Source: Myxococcales bacterium
GTDB lineage: Bacteria > Myxococcota_A > Polyangia > Polyangiales > GCA-016699535
Direction: 5' to 3'
Length of the DNA: 64,000 nucleotides
Assembly (NCBI GenBank): GCA_016699535.1
Contig: CP064980.1
Location: 124,001-188,000 of the forward strand
Shown here: one piece after another, positions 16,913-25,694 of the stretch
Layout of the letters: every line of letters begins with the position of its first letter
Numbering within the stretch: position 1 is the first letter of the stretch
Made by a program: the position numbers and the translations under genes
The notes under the pieces: model-generated
Told to the model about the DNA's origin: nothing
Database searches by the model: none
What the model saw: the letters and a program-made list of their open reading frames with translations, nothing else

Positions 16913-17728
16913 CTAAAATCGCCAAAAAACATCTAGTTCGGGAATGATGCTTTTGGTTGGCAACACAAAATTGAATAGGGGTACATTGTAGTTTCCGTAC
17001 CCTAGCCCCACGCGAAGGTTAAAACTGCTCCAGGAAAACAGCATGCTGGGTACGAGCGAGTAGGCTTTGAAATCCAAGGCATCTGTTTTAACCGCGGCAT
17101 GCACCCGTGCAGTAGTAAAGTCATCCAGGCTTACCGTGGATGAAACATTGGCCGCAGCCCCTTGAAAAACAAGCCAGCGCGCATGAAGCATCAAAGCAAA
17201 CACACGACTGAATCGCCACTGTAAAACAGCGACCCATTGCAGATTGCTTACCGCCGCTAGGCCCTCGAACTCATCTGCCTCGTAATCGCCTTTCAGCACC
17301 GTGTATGTATAGCTTGGCATCACAGACAGCTCGAAGCGGCGATTGAATCGATAACTGACAGCCGCTTGAAATGGCAAGCTGGTAATGCGTGCATTTGAAT
17401 TTTTATCAAAGCTTTTAAAATTTCCTAAGTTCACCCAGGCAAAGCCCGTACTCAATGCAATGGTCCAGTCTTTATCTTGATACAGGTTTAGCTTTGCCTG
17501 AAGATTCGGTACACGCAGAAGCCAAAGGAAGTGATAAGTGCCTAGCTGCAGCCAAGGCGCAAAACCGTAGTCATAGCGCCAAATGCCTAAACGAGATTCA
17601 TGGCGATCGAGTTGATGCGCTGTATCAGTGACCACAGATTGTTTTTCATCATGATAGGCACTGGATGGTGTAGCACGGAGGCTGCATAGAGCGATGCCTG
17701 CCACCACGACAATGCTGCGCACTACCAC
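16913..17728 (-). CDS. Hypothetical outer-membrane beta-barrel-like protein
   Basis: A 271-residue protein with a signal peptide (VVVAGIALCSLRATPSSA) and then alternating amphipathic strands (PFQAAVSYRFNRRFELSVMP, WVAVLQWRFSRVFALMLHAR, SFNLRVGLGYGNYNVPLFNF) ending in the aromatic VFWRF, as expected for an outer-membrane barrel. No named family is recognised. It overlaps the 3' end of the upstream lipoprotein gene by 7 bases, so the two are probably co-translated and may act together. Confidence 0.6.
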   Translation of the reverse strand: MVVRSIVVVAGIALCSLRATPSSAYHDEKQSVVTDTAHQLDRHESRLGIWRYDYGFAPWLQLGTYHFLWLLRVPNLQAKLNLYQDKDWTIALSTGFAWVNLGNFKSFDKNSNARITSLPFQAAVSYRFNRRFELSVMPSYTYTVLKGDYEADEFEGLAAVSNLQWVAVLQWRFSRVFALMLHARWLVFQGAAANVSSTVSLDDFTTARVHAAVKTDALDFKAYSLVPSMLFSWSSFNLRVGLGYGNYNVPLFNFVLPTKSIIPELDVFWRF

Positions 17729-18591
17729 CTGAGCTCACCGTCAGTTTCACTCACACAACTATTTTGTTGAAAGTCACATGCCCACTCACCGTTTTCTGCA
17801 CGAATGCCCACTGCACCGGCTCGCGTAAAATAAAGCAGGCTGCTGCCATCTGATAGTGGAATACGAACCACCAACTCGCAGCGGCTTGTGCTTGATTCAA
17901 AATCAACTTCAAGTGTTCTCGTTTCGCCATCCATCGTGGAGCGACCTGAATACACCACGATGGCATCGTCGCTATTCAAATCAGCAAAGGCTAATATCTC
18001 AGGAAAGATCAAACTTAAGTCTGCATCAAACTCTCGAACGACTCCGTCGCGATTGGACATGCACTGATCGAATACGCCCCACAGCGTTGGATCGATGCCC
18101 AGTTCACTGAAGGTAAAAGTAAGCTCGGCTGCACCATTGCTATCCAATGGATGGGCTTCTTCACCTGGACCTCCGCAGATTTTCGTGACCTGAGCATAGC
18201 CATCGCCCTCGATATACTGGCTAAGATTATCCGCCTTATCGCCGGAACTTTCGATTTGCCCGTCATTTGCAAGCAGATCCAACAACTCCGCAAGCACATC
18301 AAGGCCAGTACATACAGAAAGCGAGGAGACGTGGATATCGCAGTTGGGTGTTTGGATAGCTTCACCACAAAGAAAAGCTAGGGCACCAAGACGCTCCTCT
18401 ATACCGTCTTCAACGGCCTGAGCATTATCAGCTGTCAAAGGAGCATCTGGCATTCGATAAGCGTTAACGACTGCTTTGCGATTCGGTGCTTTAGGTTTAT
18501 CAAGCCCATCTGTACATGCCGCTAAGCACAACGCTAGTAGCACAGGCAAAATGCACCAACGTATCGTGTGCTTGTGTGCAGAGTTTCGCAT
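17722..18591 (-). CDS. Hypothetical lipoprotein
   Basis: A 289-residue protein with a signal peptide and lipobox LCLAAC (Cys about 25). The mature part is acidic and contains eight or so Cys residues (for example AFLCGEAIQTPNCD, SVCTGLDVLAELLDL, CDFQQNSC), suggesting a disulfide-stabilised fold. I do not recognise the family. It overlaps the barrel-like gene downstream (ATG to stop over 7 bases) and follows cinA by 10 bases, so it may share cinA's transcript. Confidence 0.6.
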   Translation of the reverse strand: MRNSAHKHTIRWCILPVLLALCLAACTDGLDKPKAPNRKAVVNAYRMPDAPLTADNAQAVEDGIEERLGALAFLCGEAIQTPNCDIHVSSLSVCTGLDVLAELLDLLANDGQIESSGDKADNLSQYIEGDGYAQVTKICGGPGEEAHPLDSNGAAELTFTFSELGIDPTLWGVFDQCMSNRDGVVREFDADLSLIFPEILAFADLNSDDAIVVYSGRSTMDGETRTLEVDFESSTSRCELVVRIPLSDGSSLLYFTRAGAVGIRAENGEWACDFQQNSCVSETDGELRW

Positions 18592-18601
18592 GGTTTTGCT
18601 G

Positions 18602-19849
18602 TTATTTTGCTGCTTTGCTTCGTAGTCTATCTGCGATCATAAAAAGCGCATAATACGATGCAAGAGTCCGTATCCGATCGCGCGATCCACTGAAATACTT
18701 TGTGTCGCTGTAAACCGTACCATTCCGATCAGCTAAACCGAAACAGACCATGCCGACAGGTTTCTCTTCGCTGCCTCCGCCTGGTCCTGCAATACCCGTT
18801 GTGGATACAGCCATATCTGCGCCAGCTACTCGCATTGCGCCTTCGGCCATCGCCCGGGCAACTTGCGTGCTCACAGCACCGTGCTTGCTCAGTAAATCTT
18901 CGCTTACCCCTAACACTTGGGCCTTGGCAGCATTGGAATAAGTTACGCCTCCAAACAAAAAGTATTCTGAGCTACCCGCAACGTCAGTGAGCATCGACGC
19001 TATCATGCCGCCCGTGCAGGATTCGGCCACAGCCAGCCGCCGTTTCTCTTGACGCAAAAGCTGACCAACATAGGCCGCATAGCTTTCCCCCCGCTCGGAA
19101 AACACAAGAGAGCCTAGCTTTGCTTTGACTTTTTCAGCAGCCACCGTGGCTAACTCTTTTGCCTCTGCTGCAGTTTGTGCTTTGGCAAGCAACTTAACTT
19201 CGACCACCGGTATATGCGCCCGGTAACCAAAAGTGATCTGCTTTTCACTTTGTTCAAGCTCTTGCAACATCATGGCTAGCTCAGCTTCGGGCCTGCCATA
19301 GGTGTTGAAACGAAGCTGATACAAACCGCTATGAATCAATTCAGCCAGACCGGGCCGAAGGTAGCTATCAAACATAGCCTTCATCTCGCGCGGAACCCCA
19401 GGCAAGCAACATACTTTAGAAGAAGCAAGCGATACACAAAAGCCAGGGGCCGTGCCCTCGTCGTTTTGCAAGACTTCACAACCCCGGGGCAAGTAAGCCT
19501 GCTTTTTTTGAATTTCCAAAAGCTCACGCCCTCTGGATTTCAAGCGTGCATCAATGCGCTCCAATGAGGGTTGGTGCAGCTCAAGAATTAAACCTGCAGC
19601 TTCGGCTACTGCTTGCGCACTTAGATCATCGCTGGTGGGGCCCAAACCACCTGTGCACACTACCAGATCGCAGTAACTTGCCAGTCGCCGCACAGCACCA
19701 ATGATCTGCGCCGGGTCATCTTCAACCGAAACATGTTCAACAACGCTAAAGCCCATCTCGCACAACGCCTCAGAAAGCCAGGCCGAGTTGGTATTGAGCA
19801 ACTCGCCACGCGTGACTTCTGTACCAATCGTTAAAACTGCCGCAGGCAT
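18602..19849 (-). CDS. cinA: CinA-type protein (nicotinamide-nucleotide amidase)
   Basis: A 415-residue full-length CinA. The N-terminal MoCF-like domain (AVLTIGTEVTRGELLNTNSAWL, VVCTGGLGPTSDDLS, NDEGTAPGF, CLPGVPREMKAMF) spans about 1-170. The C-terminal amidase domain (RLAVAESCTGGMIASMLTDV, GVTYSNAAKAQVLGV, AVSTTGIAGPGGGSEEKPVG) spans about 255-415, with the catalytic Ser in AESCTGG. The C-terminal domain deamidates NMN to NaMN in pyridine-nucleotide recycling; the N-terminal domain has ADP-ribose pyrophosphatase activity in some members. In some bacteria cinA is co-transcribed with recA, but here they are 4 kb apart. Confidence 0.92.
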   Translation of the reverse strand: MPAAVLTIGTEVTRGELLNTNSAWLSEALCEMGFSVVEHVSVEDDPAQIIGAVRRLASYCDLVVCTGGLGPTSDDLSAQAVAEAAGLILELHQPSLERIDARLKSRGRELLEIQKKQAYLPRGCEVLQNDEGTAPGFCVSLASSKVCCLPGVPREMKAMFDSYLRPGLAELIHSGLYQLRFNTYGRPEAELAMMLQELEQSEKQITFGYRAHIPVVEVKLLAKAQTAAEAKELATVAAEKVKAKLGSLVFSERGESYAAYVGQLLRQEKRRLAVAESCTGGMIASMLTDVAGSSEYFLFGGVTYSNAAKAQVLGVSEDLLSKHGAVSTQVARAMAEGAMRVAGADMAVSTTGIAGPGGGSEEKPVGMVCFGLADRNGTVYSDTKYFSGSRDRIRTLASYYALFMIADRLRSKAAK

Positions 19850-20129
19850 AGTGATATGTTTAGCGCAAAGCGATCAAACAAACCAGGAGTCTTTAGGTGA
19901 CGATCCTATGTGCGCAGCCTTAGTTTACCACGCTAAAAGAGATAGCCGATCATGATTTACCACAGCTCCATAGAGCAAATAGCTACAACAAAAAATCGCT
20001 TTTCCCGTGATTCGCCACTGATTACAGCAATGTATCAAAAACCAGCATAACTTTGCCTGCTCCTACATCTTGGCCAGGGGGCGCTCATCGTGGTATCGAC
20101 GTGGTGATTCTTACACTAAAGGATGTGGC

Positions 20130-21503
20130 ATGAACGCTTTTCGTATCGTTGTTATCATTTCACTGCTTGTATTCTCGAGCAGCTTTTCAGCCCAAGCCAA
20201 AGAAACAAGCAGTCCCGAGGACAAACCATCGGCCCTATCGCAGATCTCCATCGTCCGCCATACACTTAAAAATGGCTTGCGCTTGGTGCTTATTCCCGAC
20301 GAGACCGTACCGACGGTTGGAATTGTCGTTTATTACGATGTCGGATCGCGCAACGAAGAAAAGGGGCGCACAGGCTTCGCGCACCTTTTTGAACACATGA
20401 TGTTTCAAGGATCAGCCAACGTTGGCAAAGGCGAGCACATTCAATGGGTAGAGCACCGCGGCGGGAAAATGAACGGCACGACCAATTCCGATCGAACGAA
20501 CTACTTTGAAACCTTGCCCAGCAATGAACTTGCTTTTGGTTTGTGGCTCGAAGCAGACCGTATGCGTTCGCTGGCCATCACCAAAGAAAATTTTGAAAAC
20601 CAACGGCAAACGGTCATGGAAGAAAGACGGCAATCCGTCGACAACCAACCCTATGGCCCATCGATGCTGCGCATCAACGAGCTTGCGTATGGAGAGTACT
20701 TTCCCTACGCACACTCCACCATCGGGGATATGACCGATTTGCAAAAAGCACCGCTAAGCGCTGTTCAAGATTTCTTTAACACTTACTATGCGCCAAACAA
20801 TGCCGTGCTCGCCATCTCGGGTAAGTTTGAACCCAAAGAAGCCATTGCACTTGCGGATAAGTATTTCGGAAGCATTCCTTCTCGCAGCACAAAAGCTTTT
20901 TCCAACCCGCCTCCGCCCAAACAAGATCAACCGCGTCATGAAACGATCTACGATGCAAACGCTGAGCTTGCAGCCTTTCATATCGCCTATCACATTCCGC
21001 CATCGCAACAAAAAGATCACTACGCGCTTGATCTTCTAGCGATGGTCCTTGGTGACGGCGCTTCATCGCGTATGTATCAAGAGCTCGTCAAAAAACAGGA
21101 GCTTCTGCAAGAAATTTCGATTTCCACCGACAAGCGTCGTGGTCCTGATTTGTTTTCAGCATGGGGCATCGTCCAAACAGGCAAAAAGGCCGAGGATGCA
21201 CGCAAAGTCATCTATCAAACCATCGACAAAATCGCGAAAACTGGCATCAGCGCACGTGAGCTTGAAAAAGTGAAAAACCGCATTCGTGCAAACTTTGTCT
21301 TTGCATTGCAAAGTAATCTTTCACGCGCCATGCGGTTTGGTCGATATGAAATGTACTACGGCGATGCCAACGGGCTCAAAAAGGAACTCGATCGCTATCT
21401 TGAAGTAAGCCTTGATGACATCAAGCAAGTTGCAGGCAAGTACTTCAGCGAAAACAACCGCACCGTTCTTGATGTGTTGCCAAAAGGCAAAGGAGCTAAC
21501 TAA
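20130..21503 (+). CDS. M16 family zinc metallopeptidase (active subunit)
   Basis: About 457 residues. The start ATG at 20130 follows AAGGATG with good spacing and gives a signal peptide (FRIVVIISLLVFSSSFSAQA). The zinc motif HLFEH (HxxEH; FAHLFEHMMFQGS, about residue 90) is intact and the downstream Glu region ENFENQRQTVMEERRQS is present. The second M16 domain (FNTYYAPNNAVLAISGKF onwards) follows. M16 peptidases degrade peptides or short proteins inside a clam-shell chamber; a periplasmic place is expected. The next gene, 2 bases downstream, is an M16 partner lacking the zinc site, giving the usual active/inactive heterodimer. Confidence 0.9.
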   Translation: MNAFRIVVIISLLVFSSSFSAQAKETSSPEDKPSALSQISIVRHTLKNGLRLVLIPDETVPTVGIVVYYDVGSRNEEKGRTGFAHLFEHMMFQGSANVGKGEHIQWVEHRGGKMNGTTNSDRTNYFETLPSNELAFGLWLEADRMRSLAITKENFENQRQTVMEERRQSVDNQPYGPSMLRINELAYGEYFPYAHSTIGDMTDLQKAPLSAVQDFFNTYYAPNNAVLAISGKFEPKEAIALADKYFGSIPSRSTKAFSNPPPPKQDQPRHETIYDANAELAAFHIAYHIPPSQQKDHYALDLLAMVLGDGASSRMYQELVKKQELLQEISISTDKRRGPDLFSAWGIVQTGKKAEDARKVIYQTIDKIAKTGISARELEKVKNRIRANFVFALQSNLSRAMRFGRYEMYYGDANGLKKELDRYLEVSLDDIKQVAGKYFSENNRTVLDVLPKGKGAN

Positions 21504-21505
21504 CC

Positions 21506-23005
21506 ATGAAAACTTTTCTTATTCACATTGCCCTTCTTGCTGCCTTGCTAATCGCGTGTTCATCCACTGCACCACGCAGATCCAATCATGCTACAAAGTC
21601 ATTAGCGACGACTGACTACAAAACAAACAAAGCTAAAGAAGCTCCGCCCAAGTCGGATGCCCCCGATGAACTTAAGTTTCCAGCGATAGAGCGACAAAAG
21701 CTCGACAATGGCTTGGAGCTTAACGTGGTTGAAATGCACGATTTGCCCATGGTTCATCTGCAACTGGTAATCCGGGAAGGTGAAGCCGCCGATCCAAAAG
21801 ATAAACCGGGCGTAGCAAGCCTTACCGCATCGATGCTTGAAGAGGGAACGCGCCGTCTTAGTAGCAGCGCCCTTGCCGAGACCATTGAGTTTCTCGGAGC
21901 CGAACTTCACGTCGGAAGCAATGCAGATCAGCTTTACGTTGGTATCTCGGCGCTAAGCAAGGACCTGGAAAAGGTCTTGTCTCTGCTTGGAGAAATCATC
22001 AGCCAACCCGGCTTTCGCGCAAACGAATTTACAAAACTTAAAAAGCGCGAACATGCACGACTTGAACTTAGCCGCAACGATCCCTATTTCCTAGCAAGCC
22101 GCGAGTTTTATAAAGCGCTCTATGGCGATCATCCCTACGCGCATATCGATACCAACGAGCAAGCTCTTGAGACAATTTCCCGTGAGGACTTGATTCGTTG
22201 GCACCGCGAGCATGTGCTTCCCAACAACGCTTTCCTCGTTGCCGTAGGCGATCTTGATCAAGAGAGCTTTTCCAAGTTGGCAAGCTCCAGCTTTAAGAAC
22301 TGGAAAAAACGCGACTTGCCAAAAATGGCAACTTTTGACCCGAAAAGAAGACAAAACAGGCAGGTTTTCGTTGTAGATCGGCCAGAATCTGTTCAGTCCG
22401 TAATTTACTGGGGCAACTTGAGTATTGAGCGCAGCAACCAAGATTACATTCCGCTCCTTGTCGCTAACCAAGTGTTGGGTGGCTCGGCTGCCGCGCGTTT
22501 GTTTATGGACTTGCGGGAAAAACGCTCGCTCACTTACGGCGCATACAGCCGCTTTGATGAACGTGCAGGGCTTGCTCCCTTTAAAGTTAGCGCCGCAGTC
22601 CGCACAGAAGTCACCGGCCAAGCCATGGACGCCTTTGCCGAGCATCTGCACCGTATAACAACGGAGCCTGTACCCGATGATGAACTGCAAAATGCAGAAC
22701 GCTTGCTTAGCGATTCCTTCCCTCTTCAGCTCGAGACCTATGGAAGTATCGCAGACTTGGTTTCAGAACTTCGTTTGTTTGGACTGCCCGATCACTATTG
22801 GGATAGCTATCGCGGGAAAATCCGCGACGTTAGCGTTGAGCAAGCGCAACAAGCCGCACAGCACTATATTACCCCAGACCGCGGTGTCATCGTCGTAGTT
22901 GGCAAAGCAGCGGATATCGCACAGGATCTACGTCGCTTCGGTAAAGTTACCGTCTTAGATAGCTCCGGCAAAGAGATTGCAAGCTTTGCTGCTGCTGGAA
23001 AGTAA
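21506..23005 (+). CDS. M16 family peptidase-like lipoprotein (inactive partner)
   Basis: A 499-residue protein with a lipobox (LLIACSS, Cys about 18). The M16 fold is clear: KLDNGLELNVVEMHDLPMVHLQL, DKPGVASLTASMLEEGTRRL where HxxEH should be, FLGAELHVGSNADQLYVG, and the C-terminal R/Y region SLTYGAYSRFDERAG. The HxxEH motif is replaced by LTASM, so it cannot bind catalytic zinc. In family pairs the non-catalytic subunit supplies the substrate-binding R-Y pair. It is 2 bases after its active partner and 9 bases before glmS. Confidence 0.88.
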   Translation: MKTFLIHIALLAALLIACSSTAPRRSNHATKSLATTDYKTNKAKEAPPKSDAPDELKFPAIERQKLDNGLELNVVEMHDLPMVHLQLVIREGEAADPKDKPGVASLTASMLEEGTRRLSSSALAETIEFLGAELHVGSNADQLYVGISALSKDLEKVLSLLGEIISQPGFRANEFTKLKKREHARLELSRNDPYFLASREFYKALYGDHPYAHIDTNEQALETISREDLIRWHREHVLPNNAFLVAVGDLDQESFSKLASSSFKNWKKRDLPKMATFDPKRRQNRQVFVVDRPESVQSVIYWGNLSIERSNQDYIPLLVANQVLGGSAAARLFMDLREKRSLTYGAYSRFDERAGLAPFKVSAAVRTEVTGQAMDAFAEHLHRITTEPVPDDELQNAERLLSDSFPLQLETYGSIADLVSELRLFGLPDHYWDSYRGKIRDVSVEQAQQAAQHYITPDRGVIVVVGKAADIAQDLRRFGKVTVLDSSGKEIASFAAAGK

Positions 23006-23014
23006 GGACTTCTT

Positions 23015-24850
23015 ATGTGCGGAATTGTTGCTTACGTTGGGACTAAACCTTGCGCCTCGATTCTCATCGATGGACTGAAGCGCTTGGAATACCGTGGCTA
23101 TGACTCGGCAGGCCTGGCGTTGCTCAACGGCGAGCAGATTCATTTGCGACGCGCGGTAGGTAAGTTAAGTAATCTAGAGCAGTTGCTTTCTGAATCACCG
23201 ATTCAAGGAAGCACAGGTATCGGACATACGCGATGGGCCACGCATGGCCGGCCGTCTGAAGTAAATGCTCATCCGCACGTGGTCGATGACGTCGCTGTCG
23301 TTCACAACGGTATCTTTGAAAATCACTTGGAGTTGCGAGGTAGCCTTGAGCAGCAAGGCATTAAGATGAGCAGCGATACCGACACTGAAATCGTGGCTCA
23401 CTTAATAGCCTTGGCGCGCAAAAGAACGAACAGTCTGAAAGATGCCGTCAAGCAAGCTCTCTCTCAAGTGCGTGGATCCTACGCTTTGGCTGTAATCTGC
23501 CTGAAAGAGCCGCAGACGATTGTGGTTGCTAAAAACGCCTCTCCGCTTGTGGTAGGGAAAGGCGAAAACGGCGAGATGTTGTGCGCTTCGGACATTCCTG
23601 CTTTGCTGCCCTACACACGCGATGTGTTGCCGCTTGAAGACGGAGATCTTGCGGTGCTCGAGCCCGGCAAACTCCACATTGAGGATAGCCAAGGCAAAAG
23701 CATTGAACGTGAAACGCACCACATTCAATGGTCTGCGGTCATGGCTGAAAAGGACGGTTTCAAGCATTTTATGCTTAAAGAGATCCACGAGCAGCCACGT
23801 GCAGTTGAAGACACTCTGCGAGGCCGTTTGCACCGTAGCGAAGGACGCATCGAAGGCAAGGAGATCGGACTTGATGCCGACGCGGTAGCGCAGATCAAAC
23901 GAGTCTATCTACTGGCTTGCGGCACGAGCTACCATGCGGCGCTGCTGGGTCGCGACTACATCGAACGCTTTGCCAAGATTCCGACAACCATTGAGCTTGC
24001 AAGTGAGTTTCGTGGACGTGATGCTGTCATTTGCCCCGGTGATTTGGTGATAGCGATCAGTCAATCTGGAGAAACACTTGATACCTTGATGGCTGCTAAG
24101 CAAGCCAAGGCAAAAGGCGCGAAGGTGCTTAGCGTGTGCAACGTGCTCGGCAGCGCTTTGCCCCGCATGAGTGATGCAGCATTTTATACGCACGCCGGCC
24201 CGGAAATCGGCGTGGCCTCGACCAAATGCTTTACCACACAGGTCACAGCCATGCTGCTCTTGAGTATCTACTTCGGCGGCATCAAAGGCACGTTAAGTAA
24301 AGAGCAAAGCACCGCGCTCATCGAAGACCTCGTTCGCGTACCACAGCTGATGCGCGATACCTTGGCAAACATCGAAAAGCCTTTATCCGAGCTTGCAAAA
24401 AGCTATAGCCATGCACGCGATGTGCTCTTCTTGGGCCGAGGTTTGAGTTTTCCCATTGCTCTTGAAGGAGCACTCAAGCTGAAAGAAATTTCCTACATTC
24501 ATGCTGAAGGTTATTCCGCAGGCGAGATGAAACACGGCCCCATCGCGCTTATCGATGATGCGATGCCTGTCGTCGTGGTTCTTCCTAAAGATGAACATTA
24601 CGAAAAAACCTTGGCCAACTTGCAAGAAGCACGCGCACGCGACGGCAAAGTCATCGCCATAACCTTCGATGATACACCCGAAGTTGATACGATAGCCGAC
24701 GAGGTGATTCGCGTCACAACTGTACAAAGTGCCCTAAGCCCCTTATTTACCGTGCTGCCTCTTCAACTGTTTTCCTATTTCGTAGCCGATGCCAAAGGCA
24801 CAGACGTCGATCAGCCTCGTAATCTCGCCAAAACAGTCACCGTCGAGTAG
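23015..24850 (+). CDS. glmS: Glutamine-fructose-6-phosphate aminotransferase (isomerizing)
   Basis: A 611-residue enzyme of exact family length. The N-terminal glutaminase begins MCGIVAYVG with the catalytic Cys2 and shows RLEYRGYDSAGLA, HTRWATHGRPSEVNAHPH and HNGIFENHLELR. The C-terminal half has two SIS sugar-isomerase domains (LLACGTSYHAALLGRDYIE, AISQSGETLDTL, GRGLSFPIALEGALKLKEIS, EGYSAGEMKHGPIALID) and ends VDQPRNLAKTVTVE. It makes glucosamine-6-phosphate for peptidoglycan and LPS. Only 9 bases separate it from the M16 gene, leaving no room for a glmS riboswitch. Confidence 0.97.
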   Translation: MCGIVAYVGTKPCASILIDGLKRLEYRGYDSAGLALLNGEQIHLRRAVGKLSNLEQLLSESPIQGSTGIGHTRWATHGRPSEVNAHPHVVDDVAVVHNGIFENHLELRGSLEQQGIKMSSDTDTEIVAHLIALARKRTNSLKDAVKQALSQVRGSYALAVICLKEPQTIVVAKNASPLVVGKGENGEMLCASDIPALLPYTRDVLPLEDGDLAVLEPGKLHIEDSQGKSIERETHHIQWSAVMAEKDGFKHFMLKEIHEQPRAVEDTLRGRLHRSEGRIEGKEIGLDADAVAQIKRVYLLACGTSYHAALLGRDYIERFAKIPTTIELASEFRGRDAVICPGDLVIAISQSGETLDTLMAAKQAKAKGAKVLSVCNVLGSALPRMSDAAFYTHAGPEIGVASTKCFTTQVTAMLLLSIYFGGIKGTLSKEQSTALIEDLVRVPQLMRDTLANIEKPLSELAKSYSHARDVLFLGRGLSFPIALEGALKLKEISYIHAEGYSAGEMKHGPIALIDDAMPVVVVLPKDEHYEKTLANLQEARARDGKVIAITFDDTPEVDTIADEVIRVTTVQSALSPLFTVLPLQLFSYFVADAKGTDVDQPRNLAKTVTVE

Positions 24851-24894
24851 AACTTGTCCGCGCATATCGGCTGAGTCATACTGCATAACGAACG

Positions 24895-25692
24895 ATGTTT
24901 CTTAGTCGATATGTTTGCCTTCTTATGCTCTGCCTGTGGCAGTGTTCCAGTTTTGATGGCTCACTATTGCTGATCGATGACGCCGGTAGCTGCGATGGAG
25001 ATAGCTGCGATGCTACTGTCACCGACTCCGATGGTGATGGGTTTGCATCATCAGTCGATTGTGATGACAACGATGAAAGCATTGGCTCAGATGCACAGCG
25101 CGCTTGTCAGGGAAGCTGCGCTCCAGGCTTAGAGCGTTGTGTATCGGGCACCTGGCAAGCCTGTGATGCGCCCGAGGATTGCAGTTGCACTATAGGGCAG
25201 AGTCGCAATCTTGATTGCGCAATGTGCGGTACGCAAGCTCAAATCTGTCCCGAGGGAAGTTGGCAGAACAACGGTACATGTCTCGATCAAGGCAGCTGCA
25301 GTCCCGGAAGTCTTGAAACCAGCAGCGCGTGCGGCAACTGTGGCGTGCTTCAACGTCTATGTAACGAGGACTGCAGCTGGGGACAAGATTCATGTGTCAA
25401 TGAAGGCGTATGCACCGCAGGACAGGTTTTTGCAGAAGAGCAAGCCTGCGGAACAAACGGTACACGATCACGCACATGCAGCTGCAGCAACAGCTGCACA
25501 GTCAGCAACTGCAGTGCTTGGTCGAGTTGCACCGAGTGCACCGAAACCTGTCCCGCGGAAAACGATCTTCCTGTCACCTGCAACGGATTGACGGCGACAA
25601 GCCAGCAAGGATGCGCCCCAATGCAAAGCAAAACCTGTACTTGCATTGTTCGCGCCACGGGATCCCTATGGCTATGCGCTTGGTGCCAATAG
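24895..25692 (+). CDS. Cys-rich secreted protein with MopE-like calcium motif
   Basis: A 265-residue protein with a short hydrophobic leader ending LCLWQCSS (possible lipobox). Residues about 42-60 carry D-x-D-x-D-G motifs (SDGDGFASSVDCDDNDESIG), the MopE/thrombospondin-type calcium-binding repeat common in deltaproteobacterial surface proteins. The rest is a chain of Cys-rich repeats (CGTQAQICPEGSWQNNGTC, CGNCGVLQRLCNEDCSW). The C terminus (TCTCIVRATGSLWLCAWCQ) changes character abruptly and ends 2 bases before the convergent amidase stop, so a frameshift near the end is possible. Confidence 0.62.
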   Translation: MFLSRYVCLLMLCLWQCSSFDGSLLLIDDAGSCDGDSCDATVTDSDGDGFASSVDCDDNDESIGSDAQRACQGSCAPGLERCVSGTWQACDAPEDCSCTIGQSRNLDCAMCGTQAQICPEGSWQNNGTCLDQGSCSPGSLETSSACGNCGVLQRLCNEDCSWGQDSCVNEGVCTAGQVFAEEQACGTNGTRSRTCSCSNSCTVSNCSAWSSCTECTETCPAENDLPVTCNGLTATSQQGCAPMQSKTCTCIVRATGSLWLCAWCQ

Positions 25693-25694
25693 CT

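Noticed and set aside
22091..22690. A 199-codon minus-strand frame inside the second M16 gene
   Set aside because: The M16 protein is clear over the whole stretch; the antisense frame has no recognisable feature.
23006..23014. A glmS ribozyme/riboswitch
   Set aside because: Only 9 bases separate glmS from the previous gene, too short for the ribozyme.
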